A DNA stretch of 64,000 bases, taken from contig NZ_JANIAC010000002.1 in the NCBI RefSeq assembly GCF_024723255.1, forward strand, positions 62,001 to 126,000. Reading direction: 5' to 3'. Each line of letters opens with the position of its first letter. The first letter of the stretch is position 1. The translations under genes and the position numbers were made by a program. This stretch comes from Aestuariibaculum sp. M13. GTDB lineage: Bacteria > Bacteroidota > Bacteroidia > Flavobacteriales > Flavobacteriaceae. A model generated the notes under the pieces. It did no database searches and was not told the DNA's origin. It was given only the letters and a program-made list of their open reading frames with translations. Positions 19,001-26,408 of this stretch are shown here, piece after piece.

Positions 19001-20129
19001 TGATGCTACAGGTAAAAAAATAGAAAAGAAAGTATCCGTGAGTGGAAATACAAGTGTTTATACTTTTTATACTGGAAATTATGTTTATTCTAGGATTGGG
19101 GATACAGGTGATGGAAGCTTGAAGTTTTTTAATCATCCTGAAGGATATGTAAATGCAGAGAATGGATATAAATATGTGTATCAATTTAAAGATAATTTAG
19201 GGAATGTAAGATTGTCTTATGAGAATATTGGAACAACTAGTTCTCCAAATCTTGAAATACTTGAAGAGAACAACTATTATCCTTTTGGTCTTAAACATAA
19301 AGGGTATAATGGTAACATAAATTCTACTAATTTAGCACTCAAATATAAATTTGGAGGTAAAGAATATCAGGATGAGTTAGGATTAAATTGGTATGACATT
19401 ACGGCTAGGAATTATGACCCTGCATTAGGTAGGTGGTTTGTTATTGACCCTAAAGCAGATGATATTTTACAAGTAGATTTAAGCCCTTACAATTATAGTT
19501 GGAATAATCCTGTAAATTTAAATGACCCTGATGGGGAGTGTCCTTGGTGTTGGGGTGCTGTGATTGGATTTGCGGTAGAATATACGGTTCAAGTAACTTC
19601 AAATTTAGCTAGTGGACAGGAGTTGGGAGATGCTTTAACTAATGTTGACGGAGGTAAGTTATTAATAGCAACTGCAACTGGAGCTGCTACAGGTGGATTG
19701 TCGAGTGTAAAGGTAATCGGAGCTACAGCGAATGTTTATAAAGCTGTTGCTTTATCTTCAACAGCGGCAGGTGGGAATATTGTGAAGCAAGCTATAGTGG
19801 ATGAAAACAAAATGTTAGACCCTGTTGAAATGGCGACTGATGCTATTTTGGAGGGAGTTCCAATACCTAAAGTAGAAGTGCCAAACGTTAGTTCCAAAAC
19901 TATTAAAACAGCAGAGAGACAACTTGATAGGGCAGAAAGAGTAGCAGGAGATAATCCTAGACCGTCTAGAGCTCAAGCTGTAAAGGATTCCAAAGAAAAG
20001 GTCGAATCCTTAAATAGTAAAAAAGAAAATATTGAAACAATAAATAAGGTTGGTAATGATGTTAAAGATTCCGTGATTAAGGAGAGTATAAAGAATGAAT
20101 TGGATGATAATAAGAAAAAAGATTATTAA
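16062..20129 (+). CDS. RHS toxin of cassette A: TSP3-like motif, DUF6443-like domain, YD repeats, RHS core, variable tip
   Basis: 1355 residues with a signal peptide (to ~LNAQE). An N-terminal beta domain is followed at ~155-200 by a thrombospondin type 3-like calcium motif (DQDGDGLGDP, then DDQCP and NGCP). A DUF6443-like segment starts at ~206 (SDENYVYTISPQ; YYDGLGRAKQS; THIGYDAYGRQDKDWLPYA). YD repeats run to ~1060, then the RHS-associated core (NYYPFGLKHKGYN; RNYDPALGRW; DP) ends at ~1160. The tip (~1165-1355) has CPWCWG, an Ala/Gly-rich hydrophobic part and a Lys/Glu-rich helical tail. I do not recognise its activity; pore formation or membrane insertion is possible. Two small genes follow. 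Confidence 0.88.
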   Translation: MKCNFIINHRYLFVVFCLIKIWILNAQEVEWSDTDGVGRYTIHGLESVVAGEKTMFDISDNDNWGSLEVFTYVDVYVWEGTAHHPDVQFLDPNHYNASNNLFYYIFDELNNPHVFEVKIEADQSPDFPDVEVIIEDEFGMYYLFEIYVDVIELETTWYEDQDGDGLGDPNSTQVSSSQPSGYVDNSDDQCPLSYGPSSSNGCPVVSLSDENYVYTISPQIATSTVSSLLNSQKIESVKYYDGLGRAKQSIGIGAGGTGEDVVTHIGYDAYGRQDKDWLPYAASGNNGSFVTNAESGTNSYYTTYFASEISSTTPNPYSEKIYDYSPLNIVKENAFPGETWMNKDLNDHTVKIEYDNLKTSDQVRRYTVSYSNDQPVLVDNGMYSVNVSSEEYLPSVLFKTVSKDENWNSSELNDHTTHTYKDYLGRVVLKRQFNNQIPFDTYYVYDFKGNLVFVLPPKSEATNSKPSQSMLDNLCFQYKYDGQNRLIAKKIPGKGTTSNWEEIVYNRLDQVVLTRDPNLKAQGKWLFTKYDTFGRVAYTGLTLNSNSRASLQTTIDGLTTSWVTKQSSATSIAGTTIYYNNGGFPTSILEIHTIKYYDDYTFDKSPLVTPPSIIDGQSVVNYNNASGTQKLTKGLVTGSKVRVLDTDNWITSVNYYDSKGRDIYNASYNAYLQTTDVVQSTLDFTGKTTKTLTTHKKGTGAVLTTTDTFTYDHAGRLVSQKQKIGGQAEELLVLNEYDALGQLKQKKVGGAVATTIENSVGLQTVDYSYNIRGWLKQINNPASLGTDLFGYKINYNDPVATSTLQSSPLFNGNISETQWKTANDNVLRTYGYKYDALNRITQSKFSDQANYFSEFYSTLYLYDKNGNIEYMDRNVWYDEHDDFEDNTLDYSYQGNKLVSLHLQDNAFGDSFRYYIYDANGNLSEEVREENGFQGIYNGQPERQISYNHLNLPNYINIDSNGAENDILGEELSSGTITYKYDATGKKIEKKVSVSGNTSVYTFYTGNYVYSRIGDTGDGSLKFFNHPEGYVNAENGYKYVYQFKDNLGNVRLSYENIGTTSSPNLEILEENNYYPFGLKHKGYNGNINSTNLALKYKFGGKEYQDELGLNWYDITARNYDPALGRWFVIDPKADDILQVDLSPYNYSWNNPVNLNDPDGECPWCWGAVIGFAVEYTVQVTSNLASGQELGDALTNVDGGKLLIATATGAATGGLSSVKVIGATANVYKAVALSSTAAGGNIVKQAIVDENKMLDPVEMATDAILEGVPIPKVEVPNVSSKTIKTAERQLDRAERVAGDNPRPSRAQAVKDSKEKVESLNSKKENIETINKVGNDVKDSVIKESIKNELDDNKKKDY

Positions 20130-20151
20130 AATGGAAATTATATAGTTAAAA

Positions 20152-20553
20152 ATGAAAAAAAATTGGCTTGATATTATACTGTTTTTAGGGGTTGCTTTAA
20201 TGATAACTGTTTCGGCAGTAATATTTATAAAAACATATGAGAAGAAAGAAATTATAGAGGAAGGTATCCAGGTTGAAGCAGAAGTGTTAGAGTCTCCAAA
20301 CTCTTGCGATAATTTAGGGCGAAGACCTCCGTATAGCAAAATTAAATACCTCAATAAAATATTTATAAAAAAGACAGGTAATGATATTTGTCATTTAGTT
20401 TCACAACAGAAGTATGTAACCGTTTATTCAAATAAAAGTGGAGACGAAATTATATTTTTTGAAGAGTATAATTCAATGCAGTTTGTTTACGCCATAGGGA
20501 TATTTTTAATTGCTATAGGAATAATAATTAAGAAAATTATAGAGAGAAATTAA
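20152..20553 (+). CDS. Small two-helix membrane protein (DUF3592-like), candidate immunity to the cassette A tip
   Basis: 133 residues. Membrane helices at ~7-29 and ~106-126 flank an outward-facing beta domain with two Cys (NSCDN, NDICH) and a VTVYSNKSG strand, the layout of DUF3592 proteins. It starts 22 bases after the RHS gene and shares one base with the next start. A membrane immunity protein would fit a toxin with a hydrophobic tip. Function is inferred. Confidence 0.65.
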   Translation: MKKNWLDIILFLGVALMITVSAVIFIKTYEKKEIIEEGIQVEAEVLESPNSCDNLGRRPPYSKIKYLNKIFIKKTGNDICHLVSQQKYVTVYSNKSGDEIIFFEEYNSMQFVYAIGIFLIAIGIIIKKIIERN

Positions 20554-21086
20554 TGAGAGGTTTTTTTTTAGTATTATTTTTTATTAGCTTTTTTAAAATG
20601 TTTTCCCAAAATGAAAAAAGTTTTTTTGTAGAGAATAATAATAAATATGTCATTTTACTTGATAATGATGTTGAAGTTGCAAATAAGACTATAGGCAGTA
20701 CGGAAATGGATTTTTTTGTTAAAAAAGATGATAGTAATTTGGGATATACTTTGGTTGTGTCAAAAATATTTGAGCATGAATTTGTTGAAGGAGATTTGTT
20801 AAGAACTAATTATGAGGATTTCTTTTTGGAATCATGTGGTTGTGAAATATTGAATAAAGAGGTGGTGGAAAATCATAATTTAGATACATATAGATTTAAA
20901 ATTAAAGTAGATAAAAAAGGAAACAAATTTTTAGGTTATAATGATAGTTTTGTTTTTGGAGATTTTTTGTATAATATTTTGTTTTTAGCTCTGGAAGACG
21001 ATTTTTATAAATATCGTGAAAGATATTTCGAAATTATGCAATCTTTGGTAGTCAATGGGAAAACTACCATCAATGGAGAGTATTAA
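20553..21086 (+). CDS. Small exported protein, second candidate immunity gene
   Basis: 177 residues. The start ATG shares its A with the preceding TAA stop. A hydrophobic signal peptide (MRGFFLVLFFISFFKMFSQ) precedes a mixed alpha/beta protein with ESCGCE and a PsbP/DcrB-like rhythm of strands (LGYTLVVSKIF; DTYRFKIKVDKKGNK; YRERYFEIMQSL). No lipobox is visible. Together with the gene before it, it forms the variable tail behind the RHS tip. I do not recognise the family with certainty. Confidence 0.65.
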   Translation: MRGFFLVLFFISFFKMFSQNEKSFFVENNNKYVILLDNDVEVANKTIGSTEMDFFVKKDDSNLGYTLVVSKIFEHEFVEGDLLRTNYEDFFLESCGCEILNKEVVENHNLDTYRFKIKVDKKGNKFLGYNDSFVFGDFLYNILFLALEDDFYKYRERYFEIMQSLVVNGKTTINGEY

Positions 21087-21126
21087 TGTTATGTTATTTA
21101 TCAAGACTTAAGTTAGGATAGTTGGC

Positions 21127-21276
21127 TTATTTCCTAAGCCACTTAAAAACCTCAAAAAATAGTAACACAACCCAAGTTAAAATATACACGATAAGTGTAA
21201 ATATTAAGCCAATAACCTTCAGGTCTTGCCCTATGGTTATTGGTTTATTTTTTTGCTCCGCATACTTAAACGCCAT
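21127..21276 (-). CDS. Short single-helix membrane protein (49 residues)
   Basis: An ORF of 49 codons on the minus strand reads MAFKYAEQKNKPITIGQDLK, then a hydrophobic helix (VIGLIFTLIVYILTWVVLLFF) and a basic end (EVFKWLRK). The layout, with a polar N-terminus, one helix and a positive tail, looks like a real small membrane protein. Its start codon lies exactly at the junction with the insertion sequence, so it may be a gene truncated by that insertion, or IS-driven. Confidence 0.45.
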   Translation of the reverse strand: MAFKYAEQKNKPITIGQDLKVIGLIFTLIVYILTWVVLLFFEVFKWLRK

Positions 21277-22800
21277 GCTATTCCTGAGCTCATTTTAAGA
21301 TAAAGTGTCCCATATAAGGGAAACGGTTAAATATGAGTTGGTTATTATTTTGTGTTAGAATAAAAGCTAATTAAAATGTTTTTTTAGAAGGTAAAGGAAA
21401 TTAAATTACTCTAGTTTTAAATTATTTCTGATTTATAGACATACTTTACAAGGAGTATTTCTGTTTTGAGCTATTCTGTACTGTATTTGATCTTTAAATT
21501 TATTAGAATAGATGCTAAAATCGATAGAGGAGTCATTAAAAATTTCAAAAGGCGTGTTTCCGTTCAAGCTAAGTTTTGGTCGTTGTAGGTTGTATGTATC
21601 GATGGCATGACTAAGTACTGCCTCAAGCTTAATCCGGGAGTTAATATGTTTGGGGTATAAAAATTGGTATTTCAGCACTTTATTAAATGCTTCGATCATA
21701 GAATTAGAAAACAATACATCATGTTGAGCTATTTTATGTTGAATCGCTCCATCGGAAGCTTCTATAACTGCACTAACGTTGGCGTTGACATTTTCAGAAC
21801 CACCATCTGTTAAAAATAACGTCTGTTTTGGTTTGTATTTCAGATAAGCACTCTGTAATAAGTGGCGAATGGTTTTTCCTGAACTGTGCTTTTCAATTTG
21901 ATAACCCAGAACCATTTTAGAAAAGTGATCCATTAAAATATGGATGTAGTGCTTAACGCCGTCATTCGTTTTAAAAATAGTGACATCCGCACACCACACC
22001 TCATTAGGTCTTGTAGTTTTAAGCGGATTATAATTATTAGGTTTTGTTATGATGTTAGTACCCGTAAAGCCTAAAATATTACAGTATTTGTAAAAGGTTG
22101 ATAGTCCACAGGAAAGGGCATCATCTCTTATGGCTTTTAGATAAATAGAAGATTTTGACCATAATTTATAGGAGTCATGATTCATATAGTTTTTAATGGT
22201 GCGTACTTCACCTGTTAAGAGTTGATTTGGCATTTTTCTGGTGCACCATTTGTAATAGGAGGCTTCACATTTATGAATAAGGATGGTTTTGTAGTTCTCA
22301 AAAGAGCTTCTGGATATATTGAAAAGGTTTAGAGCTTTATTTATAGGAACGCTGTGCTTTACAGATTCTACACAGTTAACCACCAATGCCATGTTGTCTT
22401 TAATAAGCGACTTGAAACCTTTCACGTTAGAGATAATTTGGTTTAAGGTATCGGAGAGTTTAAAATAACCTTCGATTACGGTTTTAATTTTAGCAGACTG
22501 ATTAAAACGTTTAATTAAATCGATTTCCTGATTGATAAATTCAGAAAGTTCACAGCCTTTATATTTGCTTTCAGACTCTTGTTTCCACCGGGATATATTA
22601 GAACTGGGAATATTGTGTCTTAGGTTTTCAGGAATATGCGCCTCTAAACCTACCCTGTAATAATGCTTTATACAGGTGTCCCAAGATTGGCGTTTTAAAC
22701 TGGATTGAATTTTGATAAGTCTTTTTTAAGAGCAAATTTCAGAATTAAAACCTAATAAGTAATAAGGTTTTACCTTATCAATTGCACGGTGAAACCCCAC
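21277..22800 (-). mobile_element. Insertion sequence with an rve/DDE integrase-type transposase (outer end approximate)
   Basis: The end near 21277 (GCTATTCCTGAGCTC) is defined by comparison with the truncated copy at 5526-5793, where similarity begins at the same point. The other end lies somewhere between 22730 and 22860; I could not identify inverted repeats or a target duplication. The element sits directly upstream of RHS cassette B and close to the end of cassette A. Confidence 0.6.
21433..22725 (-). CDS. rve-type (IS3/IS481-like) transposase; 5' part lacks an ordinary start codon
   Basis: From GTG at 22425 the frame gives 330 residues. It stays open upstream to 22725 (stop TAA at 22728-22726), adding about 100 sensible residues (LKRQSWDTCIKHYYRVGLEA and so on) without any ATG, so the true start is GTG 22425, a rare start, or lost to mutation near the A-run at ~22722-22727. 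Catalytic DDE residues are visible: NEVWCADVTIF, FLTDGGSEN and SMIEAFNKV. An N-terminal helix-turn-helix region precedes them. The family is judged from the integrase core only. Confidence 0.8.
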   Translation of the reverse strand, partial: KRLIKIQSSLKRQSWDTCIKHYYRVGLEAHIPENLRHNIPSSNISRWKQESESKYKGCELSEFINQEIDLIKRFNQSAKIKTVIEGYFKLSDTLNQIISNVKGFKSLIKDNMALVVNCVESVKHSVPINKALNLFNISRSSFENYKTILIHKCEASYYKWCTRKMPNQLLTGEVRTIKNYMNHDSYKLWSKSSIYLKAIRDDALSCGLSTFYKYCNILGFTGTNIITKPNNYNPLKTTRPNEVWCADVTIFKTNDGVKHYIHILMDHFSKMVLGYQIEKHSSGKTIRHLLQSAYLKYKPKQTLFLTDGGSENVNANVSAVIEASDGAIQHKIAQHDVLFSNSMIEAFNKVLKYQFLYPKHINSRIKLEAVLSHAIDTYNLQRPKLSLNGNTPFEIFNDSSIDFSIYSNKFKDQIQYRIAQNRNTPCKVCL

Positions 22801-22861
22801 CAGTTTTATCTGTTATTCTTGTAATTTTCAGACTGTATAATATTAAATATCAATTATTAAT

Positions 22862-25800
22862 ATGTTAAAACAGTTTGCGCTAAAGAAGACCTGGCAATTA
22901 AAAATTTTGTTTTTATGTATGCTGGCTAGTACTTGTTTGATTGCTCAAGGACTACCTGAATTGCCATCAATTATTCAACCTACACCAGCAGTTGCAGAGC
23001 TGGGTAAATATGGAACCTATCCTGTTTCCATGAATACAGGAATACCTAATATAAGTTTTCCATTGTTTGAGGTGAATGTTGCTGAAATTTCCTTACCATT
23101 TAGTTTGTCTTACCATGCAGGAGGGATAAAAGTGAATCAAGAAGCCACAGAAGTAGGTTTAGGTTGGAGTATTTCAGGGAACATGGTTATACACAGAAAT
23201 GTATTAGGAACGCCAGATGAAATGCCAGAAGGGAATTTCAATATGCCAGTCATGGATTTTGATGAATATTATGCTAAAGTATCCCAGGGCGGGTATTCTG
23301 AAATTGAAGAAAATTATTATGATTTAAAAGCTTCTGCAGATGGCGCAGGAAGAGACACGAGGCCTGATATGTTTAATTATAACTTACCAGGGAAATCAGG
23401 GCAATTTATGTATGCGTCAGATAGGACCTATATGACTTTTCCTTACGAGCCAATAAAAATACTACGTAACACTATGGGGAGTGATTATGCTTTTTCAATT
23501 ATAGATGATAAGGGGACTGAATATAGATTTAGAGATATAAATAAGATTTTGATTGATGATAGTCCTCAGCCAAGGAATAATTATATAACAGATTGGTATG
23601 TAACAGAGATTGTATCAAGAACGAAAAAAGATACAGTTTATTTTGAATATGAAACATGCGGTTATGTGAAGGAGCAAAAGTCATATTATCAAATGATGGA
23701 AAGTAATGCATCTGGATTAGAAGAGGAGAGTTATTCAATAGTTAGTCAGGAGGAGATGCGCGTAAAAAAGATAAGTTATCGTTTAGGAGAAGTAATTTTT
23801 AATTACAATACGCAACGATTAGATAGGACTCAGAGTTCAGCTAAAAGTCTTGATAATATAAGAGTCTATGATTTGAATGGGGAACTAGTTAAAGGGTTTG
23901 ATTTTGTTTATGATTATTTTACTGCAAATTTTGGGTTGTCTGGTTACCCTGATTCTGATACTAAGAGATTAAAATTGTTGAGTTTTTCGGAGACTTCAGA
24001 GGCAGGTTCTGACATTGGTAAAAAATATGAATTTGATTACGAGGCAAATATAGGTATTCCAAGAAAGAGTGAATTTTCTCAAGATTTATGGGGTTTCTTT
24101 AATGGTAAGTTAAATTTCAGTTTAATATCATCTAAGACTGTTCAGGGTGATGATTTTTATTTATCGGACTTATATGGCACTACAAATTGCTGTCAAAATC
24201 CAACTACGGCAGAACAAAATACCACTTATAATATAGGTTCGGCAAATAGGGCGGTTGATACAAGTAAAGTAAGGATGTGTATGCTTAATAAAATTACATA
24301 TCCAACTAAAGGGTATTCAATATTTAAGTTTGAATCCAATTCTTATACGTCGGAGTTATCAGGAACACCTACAACAGTTTATGGTGCGGGACTTAGAATA
24401 GCTAATATTAAGAATTATAACTTTGATGGTACGTTAGAGTCTTTTGAAGAGTATAAATACGGAGTGAGTGAAAATGGACTTGGAGAAAAGCTATTTAATG
24501 AAGATTTGTTGTTTAAAGATTATGATGATTACACTCAAGAATTTTGGGAAGGAGAGATGCCATATACTGGAGGTTGTACAGGAAGGGCTTCTTCATGGCA
24601 TAGAAAATACCTGGGGTTAGAGGTATATTCAGCATTAAATTATAATGAGGGTAATTTAATTTATCCTGAAGTAAATCATTATCAAGGAACAGACCTTTCA
24701 AACTTAATTAAAACTAAATATGAATATATTTTAGTTTCCGAATCTATTATAGATGCTCCAGAAGTTTACAAACCAGAGCGTTACCTTAATAGTGGGAATT
24801 ATGCAAATTTATGTCATAATTGGACAGATTCACAATTGATAAAAAAGACATCTTATTCTAAAAGTGGTGGCGTGTATACTCCAATACACTTAGAGGAATT
24901 TATCTATAATGAGGTTTACTCCAAAACTGATTATGGCTTGTTGTTTAAAGAATTACAAAAATATATAGAAGCGACCTGTATACGTACTCCTGGATCAGGA
25001 GGAAACCCTTATTATTTTATTGCAAATGAATTCCTTTATAAAAGTCGAGCCTATCGTATGACGGAGAAAAAAGAAACCTCATATTTACCGACAACATCGG
25101 AGGCAGTGGTTCAAACAACGACCATGGATTATGATAATACGGATCATATGCAAATGACGGTTTCAACGACGACGTCGAGTGATGGAAAGACATTAGTAAA
25201 TAAGATGTATTATCCAGATGATATTACCTCTTCTAGTTATCTTTTAGGAGGTCCATTAACAACACTTCAAAATAATGCTATTAATCGTCTAAATTCAGAT
25301 GGTGATATTCATAATGTAGTAGTTCCTATTCAAAGAGAAGTTTATCAGGATGATAATAGCAATGGCGTCGCAGACCCATCGGAACTTGTTTCTTTACAAC
25401 GAACAAATTTTAAAGATTGGGGAGGAAGTGTGGTGCTTCCAGAAGAGATTAGCACCCTAAAAGGCGTTTATAACAGTAGTTCAAACCCTTTACAATCCAG
25501 AATTTATTATCACGATTATGATGATAACGGCAATCCTATAGAGGTTAGTACGGCTGATGGTATTCATATATATTATATATGGGGTTATAATAATCAATAT
25601 CCCGTTGCTAAAATCGAAAACTTCACATCAGCACAGGCTTCTAATGTTCAAAGCTTAATTAATGCAGTAGTCAGTGCATCAGACAGTGATGATTCACAAG
25701 TAGATGAGGATTTACTTCGAACCTCGCTTTCAAACCTTAGAAACAGTTCGTATTTGTCGGGGGCTATGCTAAGTACATATACCTATGACCCATTAGTTGG

Positions 25801-25933
25801 AATGACTAGCATGACTGACCCTAAAGGGTATACTACCTATTATCTATATGATGCATTTAATAGACTTCAGTTTGTTAAAGATGATAGTGGCAAGGTACTA
25901 AGTGAGAATGAATACCATTACAAAGGACAATAA
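22862..25933 (+). CDS. Large exported RHS N-component (SpvB-like), first gene of RHS cassette B
   Basis: 1023 residues with a signal peptide (KILFLCMLASTCLIAQG). The opening PVSMNTGIPNISFPLFE, LSYHAGGIKVNQEATEVGLG is the family hallmark (two sandwiched strands, then GLGW). The middle is beta-rich and includes a Cys pair in TTNCCQNP. An NGVADPSELV segment resembles a calcium-binding turn. The C-terminus has IYYIWGYNNQYPVAKIEN, TYDPLVGMTSMTDPKGY and ends NEYHYKGQ, clearly paralogous to 12448-15582. The lipocalin-like gene follows after 19 bases. Confidence 0.87.
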   Translation: MLKQFALKKTWQLKILFLCMLASTCLIAQGLPELPSIIQPTPAVAELGKYGTYPVSMNTGIPNISFPLFEVNVAEISLPFSLSYHAGGIKVNQEATEVGLGWSISGNMVIHRNVLGTPDEMPEGNFNMPVMDFDEYYAKVSQGGYSEIEENYYDLKASADGAGRDTRPDMFNYNLPGKSGQFMYASDRTYMTFPYEPIKILRNTMGSDYAFSIIDDKGTEYRFRDINKILIDDSPQPRNNYITDWYVTEIVSRTKKDTVYFEYETCGYVKEQKSYYQMMESNASGLEEESYSIVSQEEMRVKKISYRLGEVIFNYNTQRLDRTQSSAKSLDNIRVYDLNGELVKGFDFVYDYFTANFGLSGYPDSDTKRLKLLSFSETSEAGSDIGKKYEFDYEANIGIPRKSEFSQDLWGFFNGKLNFSLISSKTVQGDDFYLSDLYGTTNCCQNPTTAEQNTTYNIGSANRAVDTSKVRMCMLNKITYPTKGYSIFKFESNSYTSELSGTPTTVYGAGLRIANIKNYNFDGTLESFEEYKYGVSENGLGEKLFNEDLLFKDYDDYTQEFWEGEMPYTGGCTGRASSWHRKYLGLEVYSALNYNEGNLIYPEVNHYQGTDLSNLIKTKYEYILVSESIIDAPEVYKPERYLNSGNYANLCHNWTDSQLIKKTSYSKSGGVYTPIHLEEFIYNEVYSKTDYGLLFKELQKYIEATCIRTPGSGGNPYYFIANEFLYKSRAYRMTEKKETSYLPTTSEAVVQTTTMDYDNTDHMQMTVSTTTSSDGKTLVNKMYYPDDITSSSYLLGGPLTTLQNNAINRLNSDGDIHNVVVPIQREVYQDDNSNGVADPSELVSLQRTNFKDWGGSVVLPEEISTLKGVYNSSSNPLQSRIYYHDYDDNGNPIEVSTADGIHIYYIWGYNNQYPVAKIENFTSAQASNVQSLINAVVSASDSDDSQVDEDLLRTSLSNLRNSSYLSGAMLSTYTYDPLVGMTSMTDPKGYTTYYLYDAFNRLQFVKDDSGKVLSENEYHYKGQ

Positions 25934-25952
25934 CTAAAAATCCATAAAACAG

Positions 25953-26402
25953 ATGAAATCTATATATACATTGACACTATTATTAGTGTTCATTTTAATG
26001 CCTATGTCTGAAGTTTCCGCTCAGATAAGTGAAGCAGATCTAATAGGTACTTGGAAATTGAACTATGAGAATACTTTAAGTAAAGTCAGTCAAGCCATGC
26101 GCTCTAAGTTTGATTCGTTACCAGCGCCAGTTCGCACAAAAGCAGAATTGGCCTACCGAGACCGGTTAATCTATTTGAAATCAGATAAAAGTTTTTTAAT
26201 GAGGCTAACAGATGGTAAAACCGTCAGCGGCTTTTGGAAATTTAAAGAGGGAGCAAATCAATTGGAAGTTAGCACCTCCGGAGGTAAGGTTTTTAATTAT
26301 AAGGCTCGTGTTTTAAACTTTAACACATTAATACTTGTAATTGATCCTTTCAATACAAGTGCATTATTTTCAGAAATGGAGTTTACTAAAATCAAAAATT
26401 AA
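25953..26402 (+). CDS. Small exported lipocalin-like protein of RHS cassette B
   Basis: 149 residues, identical in length to its paralogue in cassette A. Signal peptide to about VSAQ, then DLIGTWKLNYENTLSKVSQA, a helix with LPAPVRTKAELAYRDRL matching LPEKMKERIESSYKSRL in the paralogue, SGFWKF, and strand-rich remainder. The helix between strands 1 and 2 is the most conserved part. Constant position between the two RHS genes suggests it binds one of them. Confidence 0.8.
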   Translation: MKSIYTLTLLLVFILMPMSEVSAQISEADLIGTWKLNYENTLSKVSQAMRSKFDSLPAPVRTKAELAYRDRLIYLKSDKSFLMRLTDGKTVSGFWKFKEGANQLEVSTSGGKVFNYKARVLNFNTLILVIDPFNTSALFSEMEFTKIKN

Positions 26403-26408
26403 AATGGT

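Noticed and set aside
22745-22780. ATAAGGT/ACCTTAT palindrome as a terminator
   Set aside because: Loop of three bases and no T-run on either strand; possibly part of the IS end.
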